Positions 1-8,632 of a stretch of 43,966 bases of DNA are shown here, piece by piece. The stretch comes from UBA3537 sp964219345. GTDB taxonomy: Bacteria; Bacteroidota; Bacteroidia; Flavobacteriales; Flavobacteriaceae. A model generated the notes under the pieces. The model made no database searches, was not told the DNA's origin, and saw only the letters and a program-made list of their open reading frames with translations. The stretch spans positions 1 through 43,966 of the forward strand of contig CAXPPN010000017.1 in assembly GCA_964219345.1 (NCBI GenBank), given 5' to 3'. Positions within the stretch are counted from its first letter, which is position 1. Each line of letters starts with the position of its first letter. A program made the position numbers and the translations under genes.

Positions 1-2
1 AA

Positions 3-2111
3 TATTCTAGTTTTTGGGATGTTACAGGGCCTGCTCCAAAAGAAGGCTCAGCAGCCGTACAATTTGAGCAACTTAAAAACGGACTTGTAGGGTCAATGCT
101 TAATGTTCATGGTGTTGAAAATGTATACAAATTACAAAAAATAGCCGTAGAAGAAACACGACTAGGAATCCCATTAATTTTTGGGTTTGATGTTATTCAT
201 GGCTATAAAATAATCACTCCAATACCTTTGGCTGAAGCCGCAAGTTGGGATTTAGAAGCTATAGAATTGTCGGCTAAAAATGCAGCCTTGGAGGCCTCTG
301 CAGCAGGAATCAATTGGACATTTGCACCAATGGTAGATATTTCGAGAGATGCACGTTGGGGACGAGTCATGGAAGGCGGTGGAGAAGATCCCTATTTAGG
401 GTCTAAAATTGCATTTGCAAGGGTCAAAGGATTTCAAGGAGACGATCTATCAAATCCATCAACAATTGCAGCTTGTGCAAAACACTTTGCTGGATATGGA
501 TTTACCGAATCAGGAAAAGAATACAACTCTGTTGATGTAGGAACTCAAACCTTGCACAATATTATTATGCCTCCTTTTAAGGCTACTATTGATGCTGGTG
601 TTCGTACTTTTATGAATTCATTTAGTCAACTAAACGGTGTTCCTGCAACAGGTAGTAAATTTCTTCAGCGTGATATTCTAAAAAGAGATTGGAATTTTGA
701 TGGCTTTGTAGTGTCAGACTGGGGTTCAATTGAAGAAATGGTAGAACATGGTTATGCCAAAGATGAAAAAGAAGCGGCTCAATTGGCGGTAGAAGCAGGT
801 TCTGATATGGATATGCAATCGCTTTCCTATGTGGAAAATTTAGCAGATTTAGTAAAATCGGGTATTGTTGATGAAAAACTTATTGATGATGCTGCACGAA
901 GAATATTACGTGTAAAATTTGAACTTGGTCTTTTTGACGACCCTTACAAATACTGTGATTTATCACGAGAAAGTAAAATTTTAGGCAATCAAAATCTTCA
1001 TGATGCCAGTTTAGATATGGCCAAAAAATCAATCGTACTTTTAAAAAACCAAAATCAAATATTACCTCTAAAAAAAGAAGGGCTAAATATTGCATTGATT
1101 GGCGACCTTGCTAATGACAAAACAAGTCCGCTAGGCAATTGGATATTAGCAGCAGAGAAGAATTCTGCAGTTTCAGTTCTTGAGGGGTTAAAATCTTATT
1201 CTAGAAATAACGTTGAATTTTCTGTTGGTACAAAATTGAATATTGGAGCGTTAGAATTTGCAAAAGAATTAAAAATCAATACTACAGACAAAAGTGATTT
1301 TGCTGCTGCTTTGAAACTTGCTAAAACATCCGATGTTGTCGTAATGGTTTTAGGAGAACATGGTCTTCAAAGTGGAGAAGGACGAAGCAGAACAAATATT
1401 GGATTACCTGGGTTACAACAAGAACTTCTTGAAGCAGTTTATAACATTAATAAAAATATTGTCCTTGTACTAAATAATGGCAGACCTTTAGTATTGAATT
1501 GGGCCAATAAACATATCCCTGCAATTGTTGAAGCCTGGCAATTGGGCTCTCAAAGTGGCAATGCAATTGCTCAAGTCCTGTATGGTGATTACAATCCGAG
1601 TGGGAAATTACCAATGACATTTCCAAGATCTGTGGGTCAAGTACCCATTTATTACAATTATAAAAGTACCGGAAGGCCAACTTTACCATCTCCAGGAGAG
1701 GTTTTTTGGACGCATTATCAAGATGAAGAAAACACACCTTTGTATCCTTTCGGTTATGGATTAAGTTATACCACTTTTGGATATAAGAATTTGAAAATTC
1801 AAAGTCAAACTGATACTTCTATTGAAGTTAGTGTAGAAGTGACCAATACTGGAAACCTTGAGGGAAAAGAGGTTGTTCAACTTTATGTAAAGGATCATTT
1901 TGCACGTCCTGCTCAAGCGGTTCGAAATTTAAAAGGTTTTGAATTGATTAATTTGAATCCAGGCGAGACAAAGACAGTACAATTTTTACTCACTGAAAAA
2001 GAACTTGGTTTTTATGACAATAATGGAGATTTTACATTACAGTCTGGTGAATTTTCTGTTTTTGTAGGAGGAGATTCCACAGCAGATTTAAGTACAAACT
2101 TTAGCTTATGA
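3..2111 (+). CDS. bglX: GH3 beta-glucosidase (BglX-like), 5' end cut by window edge
   Basis: Periplasmic glycoside hydrolase family 3 enzyme that would release glucose from beta-linked oligosaccharides. The frame is open from base 3, and the part before the first ATG (base 96) still matches the family (a GLVGSMLNV stretch), so the true start lies outside the window. The N-terminal barrel carries IPLIFGFDVIHGYK and the nucleophile motif VVSDWG, with the Asp codon at 717-719. The second domain carries SGEGRSR, whose Glu is the likely acid/base, and NGRPLVLNW. The end is a fibronectin type III-like domain (GKEVVQLYVKD). The stop overlaps the GH16 start by 4 bp (ATGA), so the two are translationally coupled. 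GH3 beside GH16 is typical of laminarin (beta-1,3-glucan) loci in marine flavobacteria. Family assignment is firm; substrate is inferred from the neighbour. Confidence 0.93.
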   Translation, partial: YSSFWDVTGPAPKEGSAAVQFEQLKNGLVGSMLNVHGVENVYKLQKIAVEETRLGIPLIFGFDVIHGYKIITPIPLAEAASWDLEAIELSAKNAALEASAAGINWTFAPMVDISRDARWGRVMEGGGEDPYLGSKIAFARVKGFQGDDLSNPSTIAACAKHFAGYGFTESGKEYNSVDVGTQTLHNIIMPPFKATIDAGVRTFMNSFSQLNGVPATGSKFLQRDILKRDWNFDGFVVSDWGSIEEMVEHGYAKDEKEAAQLAVEAGSDMDMQSLSYVENLADLVKSGIVDEKLIDDAARRILRVKFELGLFDDPYKYCDLSRESKILGNQNLHDASLDMAKKSIVLLKNQNQILPLKKEGLNIALIGDLANDKTSPLGNWILAAEKNSAVSVLEGLKSYSRNNVEFSVGTKLNIGALEFAKELKINTTDKSDFAAALKLAKTSDVVVMVLGEHGLQSGEGRSRTNIGLPGLQQELLEAVYNINKNIVLVLNNGRPLVLNWANKHIPAIVEAWQLGSQSGNAIAQVLYGDYNPSGKLPMTFPRSVGQVPIYYNYKSTGRPTLPSPGEVFWTHYQDEENTPLYPFGYGLSYTTFGYKNLKIQSQTDTSIEVSVEVTNTGNLEGKEVVQLYVKDHFARPAQAVRNLKGFELINLNPGETKTVQFLLTEKELGFYDNNGDFTLQSGEFSVFVGGDSTADLSTNFSL

Positions 2112-2887
2112 TGATTTTTAGAATTTTACTCATACTAGCATTTACTTTTTTACAAAAACCAGAGGATAATCCTGGTAAACGTATTATTTTTAATGATGAT
2201 TTCGAACAGTCTTTTTTGGACTTAAAGTATTGGAATTATGACTTAGGAGATGGTTGTCCAAATCTTTGTGGATGGGGTAACAAAGAATACCAGCACTACA
2301 CAAAAGAGAATATTTTTGTTCGTGATAAAAAATTAGTTATTAGAGCAACAAAAGAAGGAGATCGTTATTACTCAGGAAGAATTACAACAAAAGACAAAAT
2401 TGAATTTCAATATGGTACTGTTGAGGTAAAAGCGAAACTTCCAAAAGGCTTGGGAGTATGGCCAGCGATCTGGATGCTTGGCTACGATATTGAAGAAAAT
2501 TATTGGCCAAATTGTGGAGAAATTGACATTATGGAGTATGTGGGTAGAATGCCTGGAAAAATTCACACAACCCTTCACACAAAAGATAGTTATGGCGTAT
2601 CAAAAAACACCAAAATTTCTTTATTTGACAATATTGAGGATGGATTTCACACCTACAAAATGCAATGGGATGAAAATCAAATTCAATTTTTTGTAGACGA
2701 TGAAAATGTATACACTTTTGCTCCAGAAGAAAAAACTGCGGATATATGGCCATTTGATAAGCCTTTTTATCTCATTCTAAATTTAGCAGTTGGAGGGTAT
2801 TTTGGTGGATTTGAAGTTGATGACTCCATTTTTCCACAAGAATTTATTATTGATTATATCAAAGTTTATAAAACGCCTAATCTTTAA
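2108..2887 (+). CDS. GH16 endo-beta-1,3-glucanase (laminarinase-like)
   Basis: Secreted glycoside hydrolase family 16 enzyme of 259 aa. The catalytic signature EIDIMEYVG is complete at residues 138-146, with E138 as nucleophile, D140 as helper and E143 as acid/base. The preceding GVWPAIWMLG (about 116-125) and TTLHT are typical of the laminarinase branch rather than agarases or carrageenases. The N-terminus is short and hydrophobic (residues 3-15) and would act as a signal peptide; no lipobox is visible. Two adjacent ATG codons (2108 and 2111) could start it; the first gives a 4-bp overlap with the GH3 gene. Together they would cut laminarin and then release glucose. Its 3' end overlaps the convergent waaA gene by 11 bp. 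Confidence 0.9.
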   Translation: MMIFRILLILAFTFLQKPEDNPGKRIIFNDDFEQSFLDLKYWNYDLGDGCPNLCGWGNKEYQHYTKENIFVRDKKLVIRATKEGDRYYSGRITTKDKIEFQYGTVEVKAKLPKGLGVWPAIWMLGYDIEENYWPNCGEIDIMEYVGRMPGKIHTTLHTKDSYGVSKNTKISLFDNIEDGFHTYKMQWDENQIQFFVDDENVYTFAPEEKTADIWPFDKPFYLILNLAVGGYFGGFEVDDSIFPQEFIIDYIKVYKTPNL

Positions 2888-4142
2888 GTAAAAGCGTAAG
2901 TTTATCTATAATTTTTGAAGTCGCTCCTTTGTTTTCTTTAATATAAGCGTTGTTAATTTTTCCACATTTTTCTCTATGATCTGCATCAATAATCAACTTA
3001 TCTAAAGTTGTTTCAAAGGACTTATAATCTCCAATACTAAAAAGCCCTCCCCGCTCTAACATTTTTTTCGCTTCAGGAAATTTATCATAGTTTTTACCAA
3101 TTATAATTGGAATACCAAAAACAGCAGCTTCAAGTGTATTGTGCAATCCACTAGAGCCCATACCGCCACCAACATAAGCGATATTTGCATAGTTATAAAT
3201 CTTGGAGAGGATTCCAATGGTATCAACAACAAAAACTTGTTTATCTGATAGTGACACTTTCTGATGCTTAGAAAATAAAACAGCGTTATCTCCCAAAGCT
3301 TTCATTAACCTTTTTATTTCTTGTTTATTTATCAAATGAGGAGCAATGATAAATTTTGTTGATTTATCAGCTTTTTGGATGAAAGGGACTAGTATGTTTT
3401 CATCTTCAACCCATGTGCTTCCAGCAACTATACACAACTTATTATCTATAAAATCTTCTAAATATGGAAGTGAATTATTATGTGTCAATTGATTCGAAAC
3501 ACGATCGAAGCGGGTATCATTTGACTCTGTAACATAATAATACCCTATTGATTTTAATAATTCTTTTGATTCACTATTTTGAGTAAAAATATGATCAAAA
3601 CTGAAAAATAATTTTTGAAATGATTTGCCATAAAACTTAAAAAAGTGTTGATGAGGTCTCAACAATGTAGAGATTAAAACAACTTTTGTGGGGTGATTTT
3701 TTAGTGCTTTCAGGTAATTTGGCCACAAATCATATTTTACAAAAACAACTAGTTTTGGATTAACAAGTTTTAAAAATATTTCAGCGTTTCTTTTGGTGTC
3801 TAAAGGCAAATACACCACAATTGAAGTTAATGGGTTTTCTTTTCGAACTTCATATCCAGAAGGTGAGAAAAATGAAAGCACAATTTTTGCTTTAGGATAT
3901 TTAGATTTAAGTTTCTCAAATACAGGGAGTCCTTGTTCATATTCCCCTAGTGAAGCACAATGCAACCAAAAAACAGTATCTTCTTTTTGAATATTGTTTT
4001 GGAGAGTCTCAAAGGTCTTTTTGCGGCCATCTATACCTTTTTTCAATTTCGTATTGAACCCTCCTGCAACAGGAAGTAAAAGCTTAACAAATGCAATAAT
4101 AAGATTATAAATGACTAACAATATGTTGTGTTTAAAAAACAA
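2877..4142 (-). CDS. waaA: 3-deoxy-D-manno-octulosonic acid (Kdo) transferase
   Basis: Inner-membrane glycosyltransferase that adds Kdo from CMP-Kdo to lipid A precursor, an essential step of LPS core synthesis. The 421-aa length is normal. An N-terminal hydrophobic anchor (about residues 7-25) is followed by the family motif HCASLGEYEQG, with the expected catalytic Glu at position 67. The C-terminal Rossmann domain has YVGGGMGSSGLHNTLEAA followed by GIPIIIGKN, the nucleotide-sugar site. It is divergent from the DegT aminotransferase and shares an overlapping promoter region with it. The stop codon (TAG) lies inside the 3' end of the GH16 gene on the other strand, leaving no room for a terminator. 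Confidence 0.93.
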   Translation of the reverse strand: MFFKHNILLVIYNLIIAFVKLLLPVAGGFNTKLKKGIDGRKKTFETLQNNIQKEDTVFWLHCASLGEYEQGLPVFEKLKSKYPKAKIVLSFFSPSGYEVRKENPLTSIVVYLPLDTKRNAEIFLKLVNPKLVVFVKYDLWPNYLKALKNHPTKVVLISTLLRPHQHFFKFYGKSFQKLFFSFDHIFTQNSESKELLKSIGYYYVTESNDTRFDRVSNQLTHNNSLPYLEDFIDNKLCIVAGSTWVEDENILVPFIQKADKSTKFIIAPHLINKQEIKRLMKALGDNAVLFSKHQKVSLSDKQVFVVDTIGILSKIYNYANIAYVGGGMGSSGLHNTLEAAVFGIPIIIGKNYDKFPEAKKMLERGGLFSIGDYKSFETTLDKLIIDADHREKCGKINNAYIKENKGATSKIIDKLTLLLKD

Positions 4143-4170
4143 AAATACATTCTTTATCTTAATTTTAGCA

Positions 4171-4198
4171 TTTGCCCAAAGCTATTTTTGTATTTTTG
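4171..4198 (+). promoter_or_regulatory. Predicted promoter of the DegT aminotransferase (TTTG-N16-TATTTTTG)
   Basis: TTTG at 4171-4174 and TATTTTTG at 4191-4198 fit the Bacteroidota consensus with a slightly short spacer. A second TATTTTTG sits at 4183-4190. The distance to the ATG at 4238 suits a short 5' leader. Confidence 0.5.
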
Positions 4199-4209
4199 TG
4201 ATGCACAAA
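4177..4209 (-). promoter_or_regulatory. Predicted promoter of waaA (TTTG-N21-TAGCTTTG)
   Basis: Read on the minus strand, TTTG (4206-4209) is followed after 21 bp by TAGCTTTG (4177-4184), fitting the Bacteroidota consensus TTTG/TTG then TAnnTTTG. It lies 35 bp upstream of the waaA start and overlaps the promoter pointing the other way. Confidence 0.55.
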
Positions 4210-4237
4210 ATCAATTTATTTTCTGATAAAAAGTGAT

Positions 4238-5389
4238 ATGAAAAAAATTCAAATGGTCGATCTAAAAGGTCAATATGCCACGATAAAAGATCAAGTTAAT
4301 ACTTCCATTCAAGAGGTAATTAATACAACTTCTTTTATCAATGGACCTAAAGTCAAGGAATTTCAAAAAAATCTTGAAGATTATTTAGGTGTAAAACATG
4401 TGATTCCTTGTGCCAATGGGACCGACGCTTTGCAAATTGCAATGATGGGACTCGGGCTTAAGCCGGGAAATGAGGTCATTACTGCAGATTTTACATTTGC
4501 CGCCACCGTAGAAGTGATTGCACTTTTAGGATTAACACCTGTTCTTGTTGATGTTGATTCTGAGCATTTTAATATTGATGTAGACGCAATTGAAAAAGCA
4601 ATTACTCCAAGAACAAAAGCAATTGTACCTGTGCATTTATTTGGGCAATGTGCCAATATGGACGCCATTTTAGCACTTGCAAAAAAGCATAACTTGTATG
4701 TTATTGAGGACAATGCTCAAGCCATAGGTGCTACATATACATCAAAAAACGGTGCTAAATCCAAAGCTGGAACCATTGGAGATGTCGCTTCAACTTCTTT
4801 TTTTCCATCAAAAAACTTAGGGTGCTATGGTGATGGGGGCGCAATTTTTACCAACAACGATGATTTGGCTCATACGATTCGTGGGATTGTTAATCACGGA
4901 ATGTACAAAAGATATCACCATGATGTTGTAGGGGTTAATTCTAGATTAGACTCCATTCAAGCTGCAGTGTTGGATGCAAAATTACCTCATTTAGACAACT
5001 ACAATAAAGCACGACAAAATGCCGCTAGAAAATACAATAGTGCTTTCAAAAATCACCCAAATATAGAAATACCAAAAGCTGGAAATGGATGTGATTCCAT
5101 ATGCGAAAACTGCGATTGCCATGTTTTTCATCAATATACTTTAAAACTTAAAAATACAGATCGAGATGCTTTGGTTGCGCATTTGAATTCAAAAGGAATA
5201 CCTTGTGGCGTATATTATCCAATTCCTTTGCATAAGCAAAAAGCTTATGTAGATAAACGTTACAATGACGCAGATTTTAAAGTCACAAATCAATTATCTA
5301 AAGAAGTGATTTCATTGCCAATGCATACAGAATTAGATGATAGTCAGATTGAATTTATTACGACCACTGTTTTAGAGTTTTTATCCTAA
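4238..5389 (+). CDS. DegT/DnrJ/EryC1 family PLP aminotransferase
   Basis: PLP-dependent sugar aminotransferase of the DegT/DnrJ/EryC1 group, 383 aa, full length. These enzymes aminate nucleotide-linked keto sugars for polysaccharide, LPS or glycan synthesis; the exact substrate cannot be read from sequence. Visible motifs are the phosphate-binding ANGTDAL (59-65), the cofactor Asp in IEDNAQAIGA (D158), the Schiff-base lysine in FFPSKNLGCYGDGG (K192) and RLDSIQAAVL. Unusual for the fold is a cysteine cluster C285, C289, C292, C294 (CDSICENCDCH) just before the conserved FHQYTL strand, which could bind a metal. It is divergent from waaA and followed after 11 bp by the amidohydrolase gene. Confidence 0.88.
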   Translation: MKKIQMVDLKGQYATIKDQVNTSIQEVINTTSFINGPKVKEFQKNLEDYLGVKHVIPCANGTDALQIAMMGLGLKPGNEVITADFTFAATVEVIALLGLTPVLVDVDSEHFNIDVDAIEKAITPRTKAIVPVHLFGQCANMDAILALAKKHNLYVIEDNAQAIGATYTSKNGAKSKAGTIGDVASTSFFPSKNLGCYGDGGAIFTNNDDLAHTIRGIVNHGMYKRYHHDVVGVNSRLDSIQAAVLDAKLPHLDNYNKARQNAARKYNSAFKNHPNIEIPKAGNGCDSICENCDCHVFHQYTLKLKNTDRDALVAHLNSKGIPCGVYYPIPLHKQKAYVDKRYNDADFKVTNQLSKEVISLPMHTELDDSQIEFITTTVLEFLS

Positions 5390-5400
5390 ATAACAATACT

Positions 5401-6678
5401 ATGAAAAAGTTAATAGTCTTATTTTTTCTCTCTCAAATCTTTGTGGGTTTTGCTCAAGATATCTATTTGCATTGCGGACAACTTATTGATACCGAAAAGG
5501 AAGAAGTATTTACAGAAAAAACAATTGTAGTTTCTGGGAATAAAATTAAATCTATTGAAAATGGATATATAACATCTGATAATCCAAATGATACCGTTGT
5601 TGATTTAAAATCAAAAACAGTAATGCCGGGGTTGATTGATATGCATGTACACATGGAGAATGAATACAATCCGGCACGTTATATGGATCAATTCACTGCG
5701 AATGAAGCCGACGTAGCATTTAAATCTGTAAATTATGCAGAAATAACACTTTTAGCAGGATTTACAACGGTTAGAGATTTAGGAGGAACAGGTGTTAATA
5801 TTGCGCTTAGAAATGCCATAAACAACAATACCATTTTAGGGCCAAGGATTTTCACTGCAGGAAAAGCCATTGCAACAACAGGTGGACATGCCGATCCTAC
5901 CAATGGAAGAAAGAAACTTTTAATGGGCGATCCTGGTCCGGAACAAGGAGTAATAAATAGCCCAGATGAAGCCAGAAAAGCAGTGCGTCAAAGGTATAAA
6001 AATGGTGCCGATAACATAAAAATTACGGCAACTGGTGGTGTTTTGAGTGTTGCAAAAAATGGACAAAACCCACAATTCACTCTAGAAGAGGTTAGAGCTA
6101 TATGCGAAACGGCTAAGGATTATGGAATGATAGTAGCGGCACATGCCCATGGCGATGAAGGCATGCAACGTGCTGTTATTGGAGGTGTAACAACTATTGA
6201 ACATGGCACTAAAATGAGCTATAAAACAATGGACCTCATGAAGCAATATGGTACTTACTTTGTGCCAACAATTACTGCAGGAAAAGCAGTTGCAGAAAAT
6301 GCCAAAATTGATGGATTTTATCCAGAAATTATAGTGCCAAAAGCGTTGGAAATTGGCCCAAAAATCCAAAGTACTTTTGCTAAGGCCTACAAACGCGGCG
6401 TAAATATTGCCTTTGGAACAGATGCTGGTGTATTTCCTCATGGCCAAAATGCTAAGGAGTTTGGCTATATGGTAGAAGTTGGTATGCCGCCTATGGAGGC
6501 CATTCAATCTGCGACACTTATAAATGCAAAAGTATTGGGATTAGCTAATGAACTAGGCCAAATCAAACCTAATTTTATTGCAGATATAGTTGCTACCGAT
6601 TCAAACCCATTGGAAGATATTACTGCAATGGAGCGTATAAGTTTTGTAATGAAAGACGGCATTATTTATAAAAACTAA
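5401..6678 (+). CDS. Secreted metal-dependent amidohydrolase (imidazolonepropionase/Xaa-Pro dipeptidase-like)
   Basis: Periplasmic or exported member of the amidohydrolase superfamily, 425 aa. A signal peptide (residues 1-18, ending GFAQ) precedes a mixed beta-sandwich. The metal-binding set is complete: HVH at 82-84 in GLIDMHVHME, a bridging Lys candidate K207 in NIKITATGG, HAH at 248-250, H268 in TIEHGT and D341 in FGTDAG. The overall pattern matches the group often annotated as Xaa-Pro dipeptidase or imidazolonepropionase-like. Members of this group hydrolyse dipeptides with Pro or other cyclic amides; the substrate here is not determinable. It follows the aminotransferase closely, so co-transcription is likely. 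Its stop is one base from the stop of convergent lspA. Confidence 0.87.
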   Translation: MKKLIVLFFLSQIFVGFAQDIYLHCGQLIDTEKEEVFTEKTIVVSGNKIKSIENGYITSDNPNDTVVDLKSKTVMPGLIDMHVHMENEYNPARYMDQFTANEADVAFKSVNYAEITLLAGFTTVRDLGGTGVNIALRNAINNNTILGPRIFTAGKAIATTGGHADPTNGRKKLLMGDPGPEQGVINSPDEARKAVRQRYKNGADNIKITATGGVLSVAKNGQNPQFTLEEVRAICETAKDYGMIVAAHAHGDEGMQRAVIGGVTTIEHGTKMSYKTMDLMKQYGTYFVPTITAGKAVAENAKIDGFYPEIIVPKALEIGPKIQSTFAKAYKRGVNIAFGTDAGVFPHGQNAKEFGYMVEVGMPPMEAIQSATLINAKVLGLANELGQIKPNFIADIVATDSNPLEDITAMERISFVMKDGIIYKN

Positions 6679-6679
6679 T

Positions 6680-7177
6680 CTACGAAATTACATTTTCGCT
6701 TTTTCTTTTTTGCTGATAAGAAGCAATAATAAGTAGTATCATTCCTAAGGTTACTGATAAATCAGCAACATTAAAAATACCAGTTTGTACAAAACTAAAA
6801 TCCATAAATAAAAAGTCTGTGACAGATCCATGTACAAAACGATCATACAAATTTGCAATACCACCACCAGAAACACAACTAAAACCTATAACAGAAAGAC
6901 GATCTAGAGAACAGTTTGTAAGTAGATAATAGAGCACAACGCTAAGGACAATTACAGGTAAAATCAAAAGAAAAATTAGTTTTATTGTTGGGTGCGAATC
7001 ACTTCCAATTCCCAAAAAAGCGCCAGTGTTTTCCACATTCATCAGTTGCAACAATTTGCCAACAATTTCAGTGCGTGAGCCTGGCAAAACTTCTGCTCTT
7101 ACAATATGTTTTGAATATTGATCGAGACCAATATTTAATAAAATCAAAAAGATGATGTATGCTACTCTTTTGTTCAT
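6680..7177 (-). CDS. lspA: Prolipoprotein signal peptidase
   Basis: Inner-membrane aspartyl protease that cleaves signal peptides from diacylglyceryl-modified prolipoproteins. Length is 165 aa with four hydrophobic segments. Both catalytic aspartates are present: D112 in GGGIANLYDR and D139 in FNVADL. The family motif ENTGAFLG is at about 49-56. It is the last gene of a leftward run, 11 bp after fabD. Substrates visible in this window are the OmpA lipoprotein and the GIN-domain lipoprotein. Confidence 0.95.
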   Translation of the reverse strand: MNKRVAYIIFLILLNIGLDQYSKHIVRAEVLPGSRTEIVGKLLQLMNVENTGAFLGIGSDSHPTIKLIFLLILPVIVLSVVLYYLLTNCSLDRLSVIGFSCVSGGGIANLYDRFVHGSVTDFLFMDFSFVQTGIFNVADLSVTLGMILLIIASYQQKRKSENVIS

Positions 7178-7188
7178 AAATTCTAGCT

Positions 7189-8070
7189 TTATAAGGTTGC
7201 AGTGCTAGTGTTGGCCTCTCTATTGATTTTTTTAACTAAACCTTGTAAGACTTTTCCAGGACCTACTTCAGTAAAGTTTTGAGCACCATCTATTAACATT
7301 TGATCTACAGATTGAGTCCAACGTACAGGTGATGTCAATTGAGCAATCAAATTCTTTTTTATGTCTAAAGTATCTTGAACGGCACTTGCAGTTACATTTT
7401 GATAAATTGGACAGTCAGGGGTGTTGAATGTTGTGTCTTCAATAGCCGCAGCTAATTGTTCTCTTGCAGGCTCCATTAGTGGAGAGTGAAATGCCCCTCC
7501 AACAGGCAAGACCAATGCACGTCTAGCCCCTTTTTCCTTCAATATCTCGCAAGCTTTATGAATTGGTTCGATTGCGCCAGAAATGACCAGTTGTCCTGGG
7601 CAATTATAGTTTGCAGCTACAACAACGCCATCAATACTATTACAGACTGTTTCAACAATATCATTTTCTAAACCTAATACGGCGGCCATTGTACCTTCTG
7701 TAGATTCACATGCTTTTTGCATCGCATCTGCACGTTGTGCAACAAGTTTTAAGCCTTGTTCGAAACTCAAAGTATTATTGGCAACCAAAGCAGAAAATTC
7801 ACCCAATGAATGTCCGGCGACCATATCTGGATTAAAATGGTCTCCCATACTTTTTGCCAAAACTACAGAATGAAGAAATATGGCGGGTTGTGTCACATTG
7901 GTTTGCTTCAAATCTTCTGGAGTTCCTTCAAACATGATTTTTGTAATTTCAAAACCAAGGATTGAATTTGCCTGTTCAAACATTGTTTTTGCTACAGAAG
8001 ATTGCTGATATAGTTCTTGCCCCATTCCTGGAAATTGTGCTCCTTGACCTGGAAAAATATATGCGTTCAT
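7189..8070 (-). CDS. fabD: Malonyl-CoA:ACP transacylase
   Basis: Cytosolic enzyme that loads malonyl groups from CoA onto acyl carrier protein to start each round of type II fatty acid synthesis. The 293-aa length is typical. It has the N-terminal FPGQGAQ (6-12), the nucleophile GHSLGE with S88, and the catalytic His195 in GGAFHSPLM. It starts 5 bp after the folA stop and runs into lspA 11 bp later, so it sits inside one leftward transcription unit with folate and thymidylate genes. Confidence 0.96.
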   Translation of the reverse strand: MNAYIFPGQGAQFPGMGQELYQQSSVAKTMFEQANSILGFEITKIMFEGTPEDLKQTNVTQPAIFLHSVVLAKSMGDHFNPDMVAGHSLGEFSALVANNTLSFEQGLKLVAQRADAMQKACESTEGTMAAVLGLENDIVETVCNSIDGVVVAANYNCPGQLVISGAIEPIHKACEILKEKGARRALVLPVGGAFHSPLMEPAREQLAAAIEDTTFNTPDCPIYQNVTASAVQDTLDIKKNLIAQLTSPVRWTQSVDQMLIDGAQNFTEVGPGKVLQGLVKKINREANTSTATL

Positions 8071-8075
8071 TTCAA

Positions 8076-8588
8076 TTAATTTTGTTGTTTTATATATGTT
8101 ATAAAGCTAAAATCACAAACGTGTTTATCGTCTTTTTTTATGTATTCTTTACTAACTTCTTTCCACACTTTTAAATCAATTTCTGGAAAAAATGTATCGC
8201 CTTCAAAATTAGCATGTACTCGTGTAAGTTCAATTCTATCAGCAACATTTAAAGCTTGTTTATAAATTTCTCCACCACCAATAATATAGGGTTGTGGATC
8301 ATTTTTTGAAATTTCAATAGCTTTTTCTAATGAATTGACCACCAAAATTCCTTTTGGAACTTTATAATTCTTTTGACGTGTGATGACGACATGAGTTCGA
8401 TTTGGCAAAGGCTTTGGAAAACTTTCAAAAGTTTTTCGCCCCATAATAATGTAATGCCCAGAAGTTAGGGCTTTAAAGCGTTTCAAATCTAGACTCAAAT
8501 TCCAAATCAAATCATTGTCTTTGCCTATCACTTGATTTTCTGAAACGGCCACAATTATGGTCACTATTTGATGTTTTGTTGTGTTCAA
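8076..8588 (-). CDS. folA: Dihydrofolate reductase
   Basis: Reduces dihydrofolate to tetrahydrofolate with NADPH, regenerating the cofactor oxidised by thymidylate synthase. Length is 170 aa. Recognisable features are IVAVSENQVIGKDNDLIWNL, the catalytic acid D34 in LSLDLKRFK, the NADPH-binding IIMGRKTFES and YIIGGGEIYKQAL. Ile-Trp and Ser replace the more common Pro-Trp and Pro around the acid, a mild variation. It lies 44 bp downstream of thyA and 5 bp upstream of fabD, giving the classic thyA-folA coupling. Confidence 0.95.
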   Translation of the reverse strand: MNTTKHQIVTIIVAVSENQVIGKDNDLIWNLSLDLKRFKALTSGHYIIMGRKTFESFPKPLPNRTHVVITRQKNYKVPKGILVVNSLEKAIEISKNDPQPYIIGGGEIYKQALNVADRIELTRVHANFEGDTFFPEIDLKVWKEVSKEYIKKDDKHVCDFSFITYIKQQN

Positions 8589-8632
8589 TAGTATATAAAC
8601 TTAGTCCGCAAAAATAGCGTTTTCAGTTGAAA

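Noticed and set aside
6082..6507. 141-codon minus-strand frame inside the amidohydrolase gene.
   Set aside because: Composition (many Cys, His, Phe) is typical of a shadow frame, and the plus strand has all metal ligands of a real enzyme.
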